From JAGOUU01 sp964609155 (GTDB taxonomy: Bacteria > Pseudomonadota > Gammaproteobacteria > JAGOUU01): a DNA stretch of 14,111 bases. Below the pieces are notes generated by a model, which saw nothing but the letters and a program-made list of their open reading frames with translations, ran no database searches and was not told the DNA's origin. The DNA is taken from NCBI GenBank assembly GCA_964609155.1, contig CAZSRF010000045.1:1-14111 (forward strand), read 5' to 3'. Below are positions 1 to 6,713 of this stretch, one piece after another (within the stretch, counting starts at the first letter, position 1; each line of letters begins with the position of its first letter). The position numbers were made by a program, and so were the translations under genes.

Positions 1-4
1 GCCA

Positions 5-22
5 CTTCCCCTGAAGGGGAAG
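5..22. repeat. Perfect short palindrome (hairpin) at the window edge
   Basis: CTTCCCCT (5-12) and AGGGGAAG (15-22) are perfect inverted copies around a 2-base centre. The element lies 13-30 bases past the stop of the SIMPL gene, so in the minus-strand transcript it would form a GC-rich hairpin. On that strand the T-rich stretch precedes the stem. Whether a T run follows cannot be seen because the window ends. It may be the operon terminator or a dispersed palindrome. Confidence 0.4.
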
Positions 23-34
23 AAAACAAACTCA

Positions 35-763
35 CTATGGCTGAAGGGTTACCATAGCAACAGTATCAAGAGACATATTGACTGTAGCTTCCGTTTTAAC
101 ATTATCTGGATTAATAGGAGCAGCCATTGCTGCAATGGCAACAGCTCCAGTATCTGCACTTCCATTCGCGCGACCTTTAGAATAGACTGGCATTGGAGTA
201 AAAGAACTATAACTATCAATTGATTTAATACTCTTGATCTTTAATCTAGCCGCTTGAGCAATCACATTAGCTTGGTTTTTTGCACTAACAACAGCTTTTT
301 CTAATGCTTGCAGATAAACCTCTTCCGGTTTACTGTAACTAAAACGTAAGTTATTTATCCCTGTAACGCCAACACCTACAGCTTGATCAAGTAAATCACC
401 TAATCCTGCTAAATTTGTAGTTCTAACATTCACTTGATTACGAGTTTTAAAATTAACGAATTCGGTTTTTTTAGTAGTCTCATTATATTGGTAATCTGGG
501 AAAATTTCGTAGTTTGCTGTTGTAACCGCATTTTCTTCTTTAAGTATGCCTTTTAAAACCGATACTAACTTATCAGTTTGTTCCGCATTAGTGGCAGCGG
601 CTTCTTTGGCTGTAGAAGCACTAGTTTCAACTGTAACATCAAAATTAGCCATATCAGGCGCTATTTCTACTGAACCTGTCCCGCTAACATTAATAATAGC
701 ATAGCAACTCAAATTAGTTAGCAAAAACATAGACAACAATTTTATATAAATTATTTGTTTCAT
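35..763 (-). CDS. Periplasmic SIMPL-domain (DUF541, YggE-like) protein
   Basis: The 242-residue protein begins with a lysine, a hydrophobic stretch and a plausible signal-peptidase I site after CYA (about residue 22). The mature part opens with INVSGTGSVEIAPDMANFDV (24-43), the hallmark start of SIMPL/DUF541 proteins, and the domain fills the rest of the chain. The cysteine at residue 20 does not sit in a good lipobox, so I predict a soluble periplasmic protein. Family members such as E. coli YggE are linked to oxidative-stress tolerance, but the molecular role is poorly defined. I chose the ATG at 763 because AGGA lies about 10 bases upstream. A GTG at 790 would add nine residues before the signal peptide and lacks a good ribosome site. 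It is the last gene of the mevalonate operon, 35 bases after the decarboxylase stop; no functional link to isoprenoids is evident. Confidence 0.85.
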   Translation of the reverse strand: MKQIIYIKLLSMFLLTNLSCYAIINVSGTGSVEIAPDMANFDVTVETSASTAKEAAATNAEQTDKLVSVLKGILKEENAVTTANYEIFPDYQYNETTKKTEFVNFKTRNQVNVRTTNLAGLGDLLDQAVGVGVTGINNLRFSYSKPEEVYLQALEKAVVSAKNQANVIAQAARLKIKSIKSIDSYSSFTPMPVYSKGRANGSADTGAVAIAAMAAPINPDNVKTEATVNMSLDTVAMVTLQP

Positions 764-798
764 TAAATTAATATTCCTATTGTTAATCACAAGTTATC

Positions 799-1815
799 TT
801 ATTTTATAGCAAATGGTTCAACTGTTTGCAAACAAGCAAAATTTTCTTCTATTATGGCGCGGTTAGATTTTTGAAAAATTAACTTTAAATTAGGTCCAGC
901 ATCTTGAGTAAAATAAACCAGTAAACCTTGCTTACGCAATGCCCAGACTTTTTGCATAGCTAAGAGAGTATGCTCATTGTAATAACATATTGCAGGTTTA
1001 GCAGCCATCATCGTTGCATGCATAGCCATAGCATTATTTTCTGCTGTTTGCCCAAATAACTCAAAATTCCTATTCTGGATTGACTCTCTAATAAGAACTA
1101 AATCGTTTGCAACTTGCTGTGGCCAAGATGTATATAATACAGAGCTATCAACTGTCTGCTGCATAGCTTTTCTAGAGCTTATATATTTTTTCTCTTGAGA
1201 TACTATCAGCAGCCCTATACATAAATCAGGCCAAATAAACTTCTCCAAAGGATAGGCATAGCTATCAGAACCAACTACGTCTTCGCCTTTTTGCCAGTAA
1301 ACAAAGCCATCCCATAACGATCTGCACGCACTACCACTACCTAATCTTGCTAGAATACTGAGTTGCTGCTTATTAAGACCCCATTGAAATAAATCATCAA
1401 GAGCCAAAACTAAAGCAGCAAACCCGCAAGCAGAGGAAGCCAAACCAGCTGCAATAGGAATATTAACCCAAGTCTGGACTTTAAAATTATAATTAAATTG
1501 TTTTCTAAATAAATCTAAAAAACTTTTTATTCTAATATAAAACTCAGTATCTTCGCTAATAAGCTGATTATTTAAAATAACAATATCTTTTTTATCTATA
1601 ATTTCAATTTGTGTATGCGCACCAAAACTTCCAAGTCCTATTGATAAACTATCTGTTATAGGTAAATTTAACTCTTGATTTGATTTTCCCCAATATTTTA
1701 TTAATGCTATATTAGTAGGGGCAAAAGCTTTGCCCATGTTTAAATTTAGGCTTTGCTGGTGTGAGTTACAATTATCCAGCACCAATTGTACTGCTTTTTC
1801 TTTAGTAAACTTCAT
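799..1815 (-). CDS. mvaD: Diphosphomevalonate decarboxylase
   Basis: This GHMP-superfamily enzyme carries out the ATP-dependent decarboxylation of mevalonate 5-diphosphate to isopentenyl diphosphate in the cytosol. The family signature APTNIALIKYWGK is at residues 32-44, followed by a LNLP...DSLS block (49-58). The phosphate-binding loop GLASSACGFAAL is at 124-135, the GSGSACRSLWDGF block at 159-171, and TQDAGPN at 303-309, where Asp305 matches the catalytic aspartate of the family. Length (338) is typical. The start is 2 bases after the stop of the preceding kinase, with no clear Shine-Dalgarno site, so coupled translation is likely. The N-terminus runs about 20 residues longer than usual before the APTN motif, so the ATG at 1737 (residue 27) is an alternative start. 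It completes the HMG-CoA to IPP steps within this operon. Confidence 0.95.
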   Translation of the reverse strand: MKFTKEKAVQLVLDNCNSHQQSLNLNMGKAFAPTNIALIKYWGKSNQELNLPITDSLSIGLGSFGAHTQIEIIDKKDIVILNNQLISEDTEFYIRIKSFLDLFRKQFNYNFKVQTWVNIPIAAGLASSACGFAALVLALDDLFQWGLNKQQLSILARLGSGSACRSLWDGFVYWQKGEDVVGSDSYAYPLEKFIWPDLCIGLLIVSQEKKYISSRKAMQQTVDSSVLYTSWPQQVANDLVLIRESIQNRNFELFGQTAENNAMAMHATMMAAKPAICYYNEHTLLAMQKVWALRKQGLLVYFTQDAGPNLKLIFQKSNRAIIEENFACLQTVEPFAIK

Positions 1816-1817
1816 AA

Positions 1818-2879
1818 TTATAAAAATTTTAACCCTACATCACTAGTTATAAGGTTTAATTGAACTGCATTTGTCTTAATTTTAACATCAAGCTCATGTT
1901 GCTTGGTGAGATTAACATCAACAAGTCCAATAACACAATCACCAAGCCCAGAACCTGAAATCTTTGCACCATATACACCAGCAGTATTCCTTAGGCCATA
2001 TACTATATCAGCTAAATTTTTATCACTAACACCCAAAGACTCCTGCAGTCCATAATGAATATTAAAAAAATGCCCAAGTTCTTGCCAGTTTTTGGTTTTA
2101 ATATATTTTTGTGCTTTTTCTACTAATTTATCTATTAAATCAAAAATATTTTTATAGATTAAACTATGTTTTTTTTGCGCCATTATTTTTAATACTTCTT
2201 TTGTAGACATCTTATAACCACTATAGACAACTAGTAACGGGATATTCTTAGCTAATATTTTTACCTCGTGGTTAAGAATTTTGTATCTTATCACGTTACC
2301 ATAGACACTAGCAGCCAAGTCAGCCCCTGAACCGGAGCCTTGCACTTGATTGATAATTTTATGACCTATTTTTAATATATTATTATTAATACTAATATTA
2401 AATTTAGATTTTGATTTACCCTTCAGAAATTTTAAAAATACTGCTATCGTTGCTGCTGTGACTGCCGCTGAGGATCCAAGCCCCATATAGGGGTTAATAC
2501 TGGAGCTTATATTTATAATATATTTCTTATCACCATACGATTTATCTTGAACTAGATCTTTGTAAAAATAATTTATAACAGCTAAAACATAATTAAAATA
2601 TTTATTATCTTCGCACTCTTTTTTAATATTTTTTTTTAAGCATTCAAGATTAGCATTATAGACAAGCTTTTTATTTTTTTTAGAAAATTTTAAAATATCT
2701 GTAACAATACTAATATTGTTTGCCATATTAGCTTGTTTTTTTTGAACTATAAGTTCCACGCTAATATATTTATCAATAGCGGCAACAATCGCACAAGAGC
2801 CATGCAGAACAGCATGCTCGCCCATTATCATCAAGCTACCAGGGCATTTAGCAATAAATTTACAGAACTCTAATGCCAT
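1818..2879 (-). CDS. GHMP kinase, probable phosphomevalonate kinase
   Basis: The 353-residue protein has all GHMP-kinase motifs: GEHAVLHG at 20-27, the ATP loop NPYMGLGSSAA at 129-139, GSGSGADLAASVYG at 181-194, and the C-terminal motif AKISGSGLGDC at 305-315. The forms GADLAASVYG and SGSGxGDC resemble phosphomevalonate kinases more than mevalonate kinases. The operon already has a better mevalonate kinase next door, so I infer phosphorylation of mevalonate 5-phosphate to the diphosphate. The N-terminal GEHAVLHG block is mevalonate-kinase-like, so the substrate is not certain. The ATG at 2879 overlaps the end of the mevalonate kinase by 20 bases and has GGA about 6 bases upstream. An ATG at 2924 would give a 65-base overlap and a non-family N-terminus. 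The gene is very AT- and lysine-rich. Confidence 0.75.
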   Translation of the reverse strand: MALEFCKFIAKCPGSLMIMGEHAVLHGSCAIVAAIDKYISVELIVQKKQANMANNISIVTDILKFSKKNKKLVYNANLECLKKNIKKECEDNKYFNYVLAVINYFYKDLVQDKSYGDKKYIINISSSINPYMGLGSSAAVTAATIAVFLKFLKGKSKSKFNISINNNILKIGHKIINQVQGSGSGADLAASVYGNVIRYKILNHEVKILAKNIPLLVVYSGYKMSTKEVLKIMAQKKHSLIYKNIFDLIDKLVEKAQKYIKTKNWQELGHFFNIHYGLQESLGVSDKNLADIVYGLRNTAGVYGAKISGSGLGDCVIGLVDVNLTKQHELDVKIKTNAVQLNLITSDVGLKFL

Positions 2880-4041
2880 GATTATCCATGCTAACTTTTT
2901 GCAAAGAATAATGATTACTTGCACACAATATTTTTACTTGTTCTAAACAATCGTCATCTGGGCAAAGAGCAAGTACTGCACCGGCAGCATTGCCAGCCAC
3001 CGCTCCTGCACCACAAACTTTTGCTGCTCCACCATGCTGTTCAATATGTTGAATAAAAAGATGGACTTTTTCTGGTACAACACCTATATAGTTTAATAAT
3101 TTATGATTTTCACGTAACAACATAATGATTTCAATAAGACTATTGTTCAACAATTCTTTCTCTAAACACTGTGTTACTTCAGCAAAAGCTTTACCTAAAT
3201 TAGTATTGTTCTCAGAATTAAAGTATTTTCTAACGCTCTCTACACATTGCCCAGTTGTAACACTTGGACAGCCGGTGTTAATTAAATACAATTTATTAGT
3301 AGCTATCATCTTCAATGGTTTAAATACCCCATCTTGATAACGCATACAACCACCTATTGTAGTTAAATGCAGATCAAGACCGCTAGATTTTCCATGTTGC
3401 AAATTTTCAGCATCTTTACCCAACTCAATATATTTAGCTTTGGGTAAATTTAAGTCCAACAAATTTCCAACAGCATATAGTAAACTCATTATGGTAGCTG
3501 CTGACGAGCCCATACCACAGCCAGCTGGTATATTAGAACTTGTTTTTATATCTATACCACCTGGTAAAGATATATCTAGTTTATCCAAAAAATGGGATAT
3601 AGCAAATTGAAGTAACTCAAATGGTTTATTAATAACCTCTCTAATACTACACTCACCTCTTAAAAAACGTTGATAATCTAAATAAGCTTGATTTTTTAAT
3701 CGGCTTAATGTACCTATTGTACGTTTTGCATTATATTTTAGATTTGAAAAATTAAAACCCAACATATTATGTTGATTACAGCGGTAGGATACAGTACTGA
3801 TAGCATATAAATCAACAGCCATAGCAATAGATGGGTGACCATAGACGACAGCATGTTCGCCTGATAATATTAATTTTGCTGGCGCTTTTGAAGATACCGA
3901 AATAGCAGGCTTAATCACCGGATCGATAACTGGCTCAACAAAAGTATTTATAACAGAACCAACTGAGCGCTTGGCAGCTTTATCTTCAGAAATCTGCGGT
4001 TCTAATAATGTTTCAGCGACACTTATGGTTGAATTAGACAT
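2860..4041 (-). CDS. mvk: Mevalonate kinase with an N-terminal extension
   Basis: This cytosolic GHMP kinase phosphorylates mevalonate to mevalonate 5-phosphate. Residues 52-70 (KAPAKLILSGEHAVVYGHP) hold the substrate-binding motif, IPAGCGMGSSAATIMSLL (171-188) the ATP loop, and GKSSGLDLHLTTIGG (217-231) the SGxD block whose aspartate (Asp223) is the expected catalytic base. KVCGAGAVAGNAAGAVLAL (341-359) is the C-terminal glycine motif. The kinase core starts only near residue 50; the first ~48 residues do not match the family and include a proline/valine repeat (EPVIDPVIKPAI, 36-47). I chose the ATG at 4041: GGA sits 5 bases upstream and the start overlaps the HMG-CoA reductase stop by 8 bases (ATGTCTAA), implying coupled translation. 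The ORF extends upstream to 4089 without support. Confidence 0.9.
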   Translation of the reverse strand: MSNSTISVAETLLEPQISEDKAAKRSVGSVINTFVEPVIDPVIKPAISVSSKAPAKLILSGEHAVVYGHPSIAMAVDLYAISTVSYRCNQHNMLGFNFSNLKYNAKRTIGTLSRLKNQAYLDYQRFLRGECSIREVINKPFELLQFAISHFLDKLDISLPGGIDIKTSSNIPAGCGMGSSAATIMSLLYAVGNLLDLNLPKAKYIELGKDAENLQHGKSSGLDLHLTTIGGCMRYQDGVFKPLKMIATNKLYLINTGCPSVTTGQCVESVRKYFNSENNTNLGKAFAEVTQCLEKELLNNSLIEIIMLLRENHKLLNYIGVVPEKVHLFIQHIEQHGGAAKVCGAGAVAGNAAGAVLALCPDDDCLEQVKILCASNHYSLQKVSMDNHGIRVL

Positions 4042-5092
4042 TAATTCCGCAACTTCTCTCCATTGCAAAATGACTACGCATAAGTTCACCTGGATTGGTT
4101 TGTGCAGCTAGCAAAGAAATCTCACCACACCATACCGTTGCTGCTACTAATTTGGCTAACCTTTTTGCGTTGACGCCTGGTTTATTATCAATCAAACAAC
4201 CTAATTTTTGTAAGTTGTTTTTAACAAAATCATGGTGTTTACCATTTCCTATCGTGCCTACTATAATATTTGGCAGGGTTACAGAAAAGTATAAATCATT
4301 CCCTTCCAGCTCTGCATGAACCATACCTTGTGATCCTTCTACTATATTAGCAGCATCTTGTCCTGTAGCTAGATATAAAGCCAGTAACATATTAGCAAAA
4401 TGTGCATTAGCTGTTCTTAAACTACCTGCAACTATACCACCCATTAGGTTTTTCTTAATATGTAATTCTACTATTTTTTCAGGAGTAGTTTTTAAAACTT
4501 CTATACAATGCTGCCTTGGAATAACACAATCGGCGATAACACTTTTACCACGGCCTAATATTCCATTGACAGCAGAAACTTTTTTATCAACACAATAATT
4601 ACCTGATACAGATATATGCTTAAGATCTTTATATTGATGCGTACACCATTCTAATATATGATCTGCAGCTTTTGTTACCATGTTATGCCCTGAAGCATCG
4701 GCAGTATCAATAGCAAATCTTAGATAAATTATTCTGCCATATATTTGTGTATCAATTCTTTCTAATTTTGCAAAACTACTAGAACAAGCTACAACTTCTG
4801 CTATATCTGNNNNNNNNNNTGCAATACGAGCAACCAGTTCTTGGCAAAATTGATGAGCTGCACTTGCACATCTAGCTTCTAGCGCAATAGATCTGGTCAT
4901 TAAATCTTGAGTCACAACTGCATTTAAACCACCTGAAACACGAGTAACCTTTGCTCCACGATTAGTCGAGGGCCACAGGGGTGATTCATAGGTAGCTAAG
5001 GGGACAAAGACTTCTTCTGTCAACGCTGGGTTATTGTCATCCTTCAATAGAATAGGTCCAATCCATTGCATAGGAACTGCCGCAAACTCCAT
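4034..5092 (-). CDS. Hydroxymethylglutaryl-CoA reductase, class I-like
   Basis: The enzyme reduces HMG-CoA to mevalonate, the committed step of the pathway. Residues 36-45 (ESPLWPSTNR) carry the catalytic glutamate Glu36, SGNYCVDKK (163-171) the catalytic lysine, GQDAANI (244-250) the catalytic Asp246, and RSHFAMERS (339-347) the catalytic His341. The SGNYCxDKKxxAxN and GRGKSV blocks are close to eukaryotic/archaeal class I reductases, which suggests NADPH use and not the class II bacterial type. There are no membrane segments. At 352 residues the N-terminal domain is short: only about seven residues precede the VPMQWIGPI block. The ATG at 5092 has AAGG about 9 bases upstream, and an in-frame TGA lies close before it. 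A 10-base N run falls at residues 92-95; reading frame and family alignment continue on both sides. First gene of the mevalonate operon. Confidence 0.93.
   Translation of the reverse strand: MEFAAVPMQWIGPILLKDDNNPALTEEVFVPLATYESPLWPSTNRGAKVTRVSGGLNAVVTQDLMTRSIALEARCASAAHQFCQELVARIAXXXXDIAEVVACSSSFAKLERIDTQIYGRIIYLRFAIDTADASGHNMVTKAADHILEWCTHQYKDLKHISVSGNYCVDKKVSAVNGILGRGKSVIADCVIPRQHCIEVLKTTPEKIVELHIKKNLMGGIVAGSLRTANAHFANMLLALYLATGQDAANIVEGSQGMVHAELEGNDLYFSVTLPNIIVGTIGNGKHHDFVKNNLQKLGCLIDNKPGVNAKRLAKLVAATVWCGEISLLAAQTNPGELMRSHFAMERSCGINV
4810..4819. other. Assembly gap (run of 10 N) inside the HMG-CoA reductase gene
   Basis: Ten unresolved bases fall in the region between the DLMTR block and the SSSFAKLERI block of the reductase. 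From memory of the human enzyme, the spacing here is about four residues longer, so the true gap could be smaller or the segment slightly expanded. The frame is kept across it, so no frameshift is implied. Confidence 0.98.
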
Positions 5093-5142
5093 AATATTAA
5101 ACCTTGTAATTCATATAAATACTTATTGTAACAATAATCAAG

Positions 5143-5151
5143 ATTCTATCA
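5143..5151 (-). promoter_or_regulatory. Candidate extended -10 promoter of the mevalonate operon
   Basis: On the minus strand TGATAGAAT (5151-5143) fits the TGnTAnAAT extended -10 pattern about 50 bases before the HMG-CoA reductase start. No good -35 hexamer lies 17 bases upstream (TATATA), as can be tolerated with an extended -10. It is the best candidate seen in this divergent intergenic region; no transcript evidence. Confidence 0.35.
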
Positions 5152-5172
5152 GATCTTGCACCTTATATATAG

Positions 5173-5187
5173 CTCTTATGCTAAGAG
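5173..5187. repeat. Dyad in the divergent intergenic region
   Basis: CTCTTA (5173-5178) and TAAGAG (5182-5187) form a perfect 6-bp inverted repeat around TGC. It lies roughly midway between the HMG-CoA reductase start and the plus-strand gene at 5302. It could be a repressor or activator site serving either side. The rest of this ~210-base region (5093-5301) shows no gene. Confidence 0.3.
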
Positions 5188-5301
5188 TGTTTTGCTAGTA
5201 AAAACATAGGGTTACAGCATATTACAACTTTTTAGCATTTCGTGGAACTATTTATCAAACAATAAAGTCTAACTGCAAAGTAGTTTGGATTGCTGATTGA
5301 T

Positions 5302-6711
5302 ATGCCTATAGACAACACTAAGCTGAAAGAAAAACTTACGACCATAATAGGCCAGATTGTAGGCCGGGATCACGATCCTGATAATTATTGGTTAAAGTTG
5401 GGGCTGAACCGGACAAATGTATTAACTTTTATAAATAAGACAATAGCGCTCTGTGATAGGAACAAAGTCACAGAAGATTACTTCACCAAAGTTTCTGAAG
5501 CCTCAGCGAAATGGGGAGCGAGCAAGACACCAGCTAGTGTCATAATAAACAGCAAGCAATTTGAAAAGATTCTAGCTGAGTGTACTGTACCTGTACCTGT
5601 ACCGGAACCGGAACGTAGAGCACGAAAGGGCGTGACATTTGGGGATAGAGAAATACAGGAGTACGATCCGTCATCTAGCATTACAGATTCAGCACCACCA
5701 ACCCCCCCAGTAGCAACGCCACCAGAAACTCCACCACGAACACCGACTATAACAACATCTGGCTCAGCTGGCGGATTTGGTGAGGATCGAAGCACGCGAT
5801 GGCTAAGAGAAATGGAAAAAGAAAAAGAACAGATGAAAAGTTATAGGGAACAAAAAACAGCGCTTGATCAACGAGTTGACGCTGCTAGTAGGTCTGTGGA
5901 TGCTCTTGAGTCTAGAGTACAAAAGGCTCTTGAGGACAGACTATCAAGAATTGATGTGAGCCATGATTCTCCAAAACATCTTAAGGCAGAGCTTCTTCTT
6001 CAAAAGCAAACGTTTATGGAAAGCATATCTAAGGCAGAAAGTCTCGTTTTGGGCATACAATCTCGAGCATCCCGGATGGTAGCAGACGAAAGCCCATATT
6101 TACGCCCTACTTTAGATGGACTTACATATTTACTCCCTCAATTTGAGGAACGGTTAGTCTCATTTGAAAGACTTATTAAACAGGGTCAGGAACTTATAGC
6201 AGGCTATGAAGATAAAACAAGACAAATGCCCGCTACTGAAGAACGTAGAGCACAATGCAAAAAACAAGCGCATGAAGCCATTGAAGCTTTCAGAGCACAA
6301 ATTATAACCCCATTTCTTGGAAAGCCACCTTCAGAGCTACATGCCAAAAATGTTTCACGTATTTTATCACCATGGGTGGCAAAATGCGCTGAAATACAAA
6401 AACTACTCGCCTCAAATCGCTTCGATGAAGTGCAACGACAAAGCCAAGAATTAACAACATGGGTGACCAAGCACTCTAGCAATATTGAGCTCTTGGCGTG
6501 TAGAGATAGCACTCCGGATCATGGTCCAGCTTTCACGGCCTATAGTCGCGACATTTCAAGGATTGGAGCAGGTGACATAGGAATGCGAACATTAGACACT
6601 GGCGATTTTAGCACAATATCTGAGCAACGTAGGGCTGTAACCGAGATAATAAAAGCTATTTCTGAACCAGAAGGGCCACCAGCAACACGATCTAGCCACC
6701 GACCAAGATAA
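5302..6711 (+). CDS. Unrecognised modular protein, candidate secreted effector
   Basis: I do not recognise a family. The 469-residue protein (numbered from the ATG at 5302) has distinct parts. Residues 1-90 look globular and helical, with Trp30 and Trp71. Residues 96-160 look disordered: VPVPVPEPE (96-104), KGVTFGD (109-115), and a proline-rich run (APPTPP to PPRTPT, 131-149). Residues ~162-218 are charged, with coiled-coil character (EMEKEKEQ...ALDQRVDAASRSVDALESRV). Residues 225-455 are helical, without a motif I know. There is no signal peptide or membrane segment. Sampled GC is clearly above the neighbouring genes (52% in 5581-5640), and it is the only plus-strand gene, lying alone between two operons. 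This suggests acquisition, and the content suits a host-directed type IV effector, but no secretion signal is proven. A TTG at 5290 would add four residues; GGA at 5287-5289 is 12 bases before the ATG, so the start is uncertain. Confidence 0.8.
   Translation: MPIDNTKLKEKLTTIIGQIVGRDHDPDNYWLKLGLNRTNVLTFINKTIALCDRNKVTEDYFTKVSEASAKWGASKTPASVIINSKQFEKILAECTVPVPVPEPERRARKGVTFGDREIQEYDPSSSITDSAPPTPPVATPPETPPRTPTITTSGSAGGFGEDRSTRWLREMEKEKEQMKSYREQKTALDQRVDAASRSVDALESRVQKALEDRLSRIDVSHDSPKHLKAELLLQKQTFMESISKAESLVLGIQSRASRMVADESPYLRPTLDGLTYLLPQFEERLVSFERLIKQGQELIAGYEDKTRQMPATEERRAQCKKQAHEAIEAFRAQIITPFLGKPPSELHAKNVSRILSPWVAKCAEIQKLLASNRFDEVQRQSQELTTWVTKHSSNIELLACRDSTPDHGPAFTAYSRDISRIGAGDIGMRTLDTGDFSTISEQRRAVTEIIKAISEPEGPPATRSSHRPR
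5585..5614 (+). repeat. Tandem hexamers (CTGTAC)x3 then (CGGAAC)x2
   Basis: Three exact copies of CTGTAC (5585-5602) are followed directly by two exact copies of CGGAAC (5603-5614). In frame they encode the alternating VPVPVPEPE stretch. Copy number can change by slippage without breaking the frame, altering linker length. Confidence 0.85.
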
Positions 6712-6713
6712 CA

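Noticed and set aside
4034..5092. Frameshifted or broken HMG-CoA reductase because of the N run
   Set aside because: Family motifs continue in the same frame on both sides, so it is an assembly gap and not a pseudogene.
5478..5795. Minus-strand open frame opposite the 5302-6711 gene
   Set aside because: It mirrors the proline-rich repeat region; no ribosome site and no recognisable protein.
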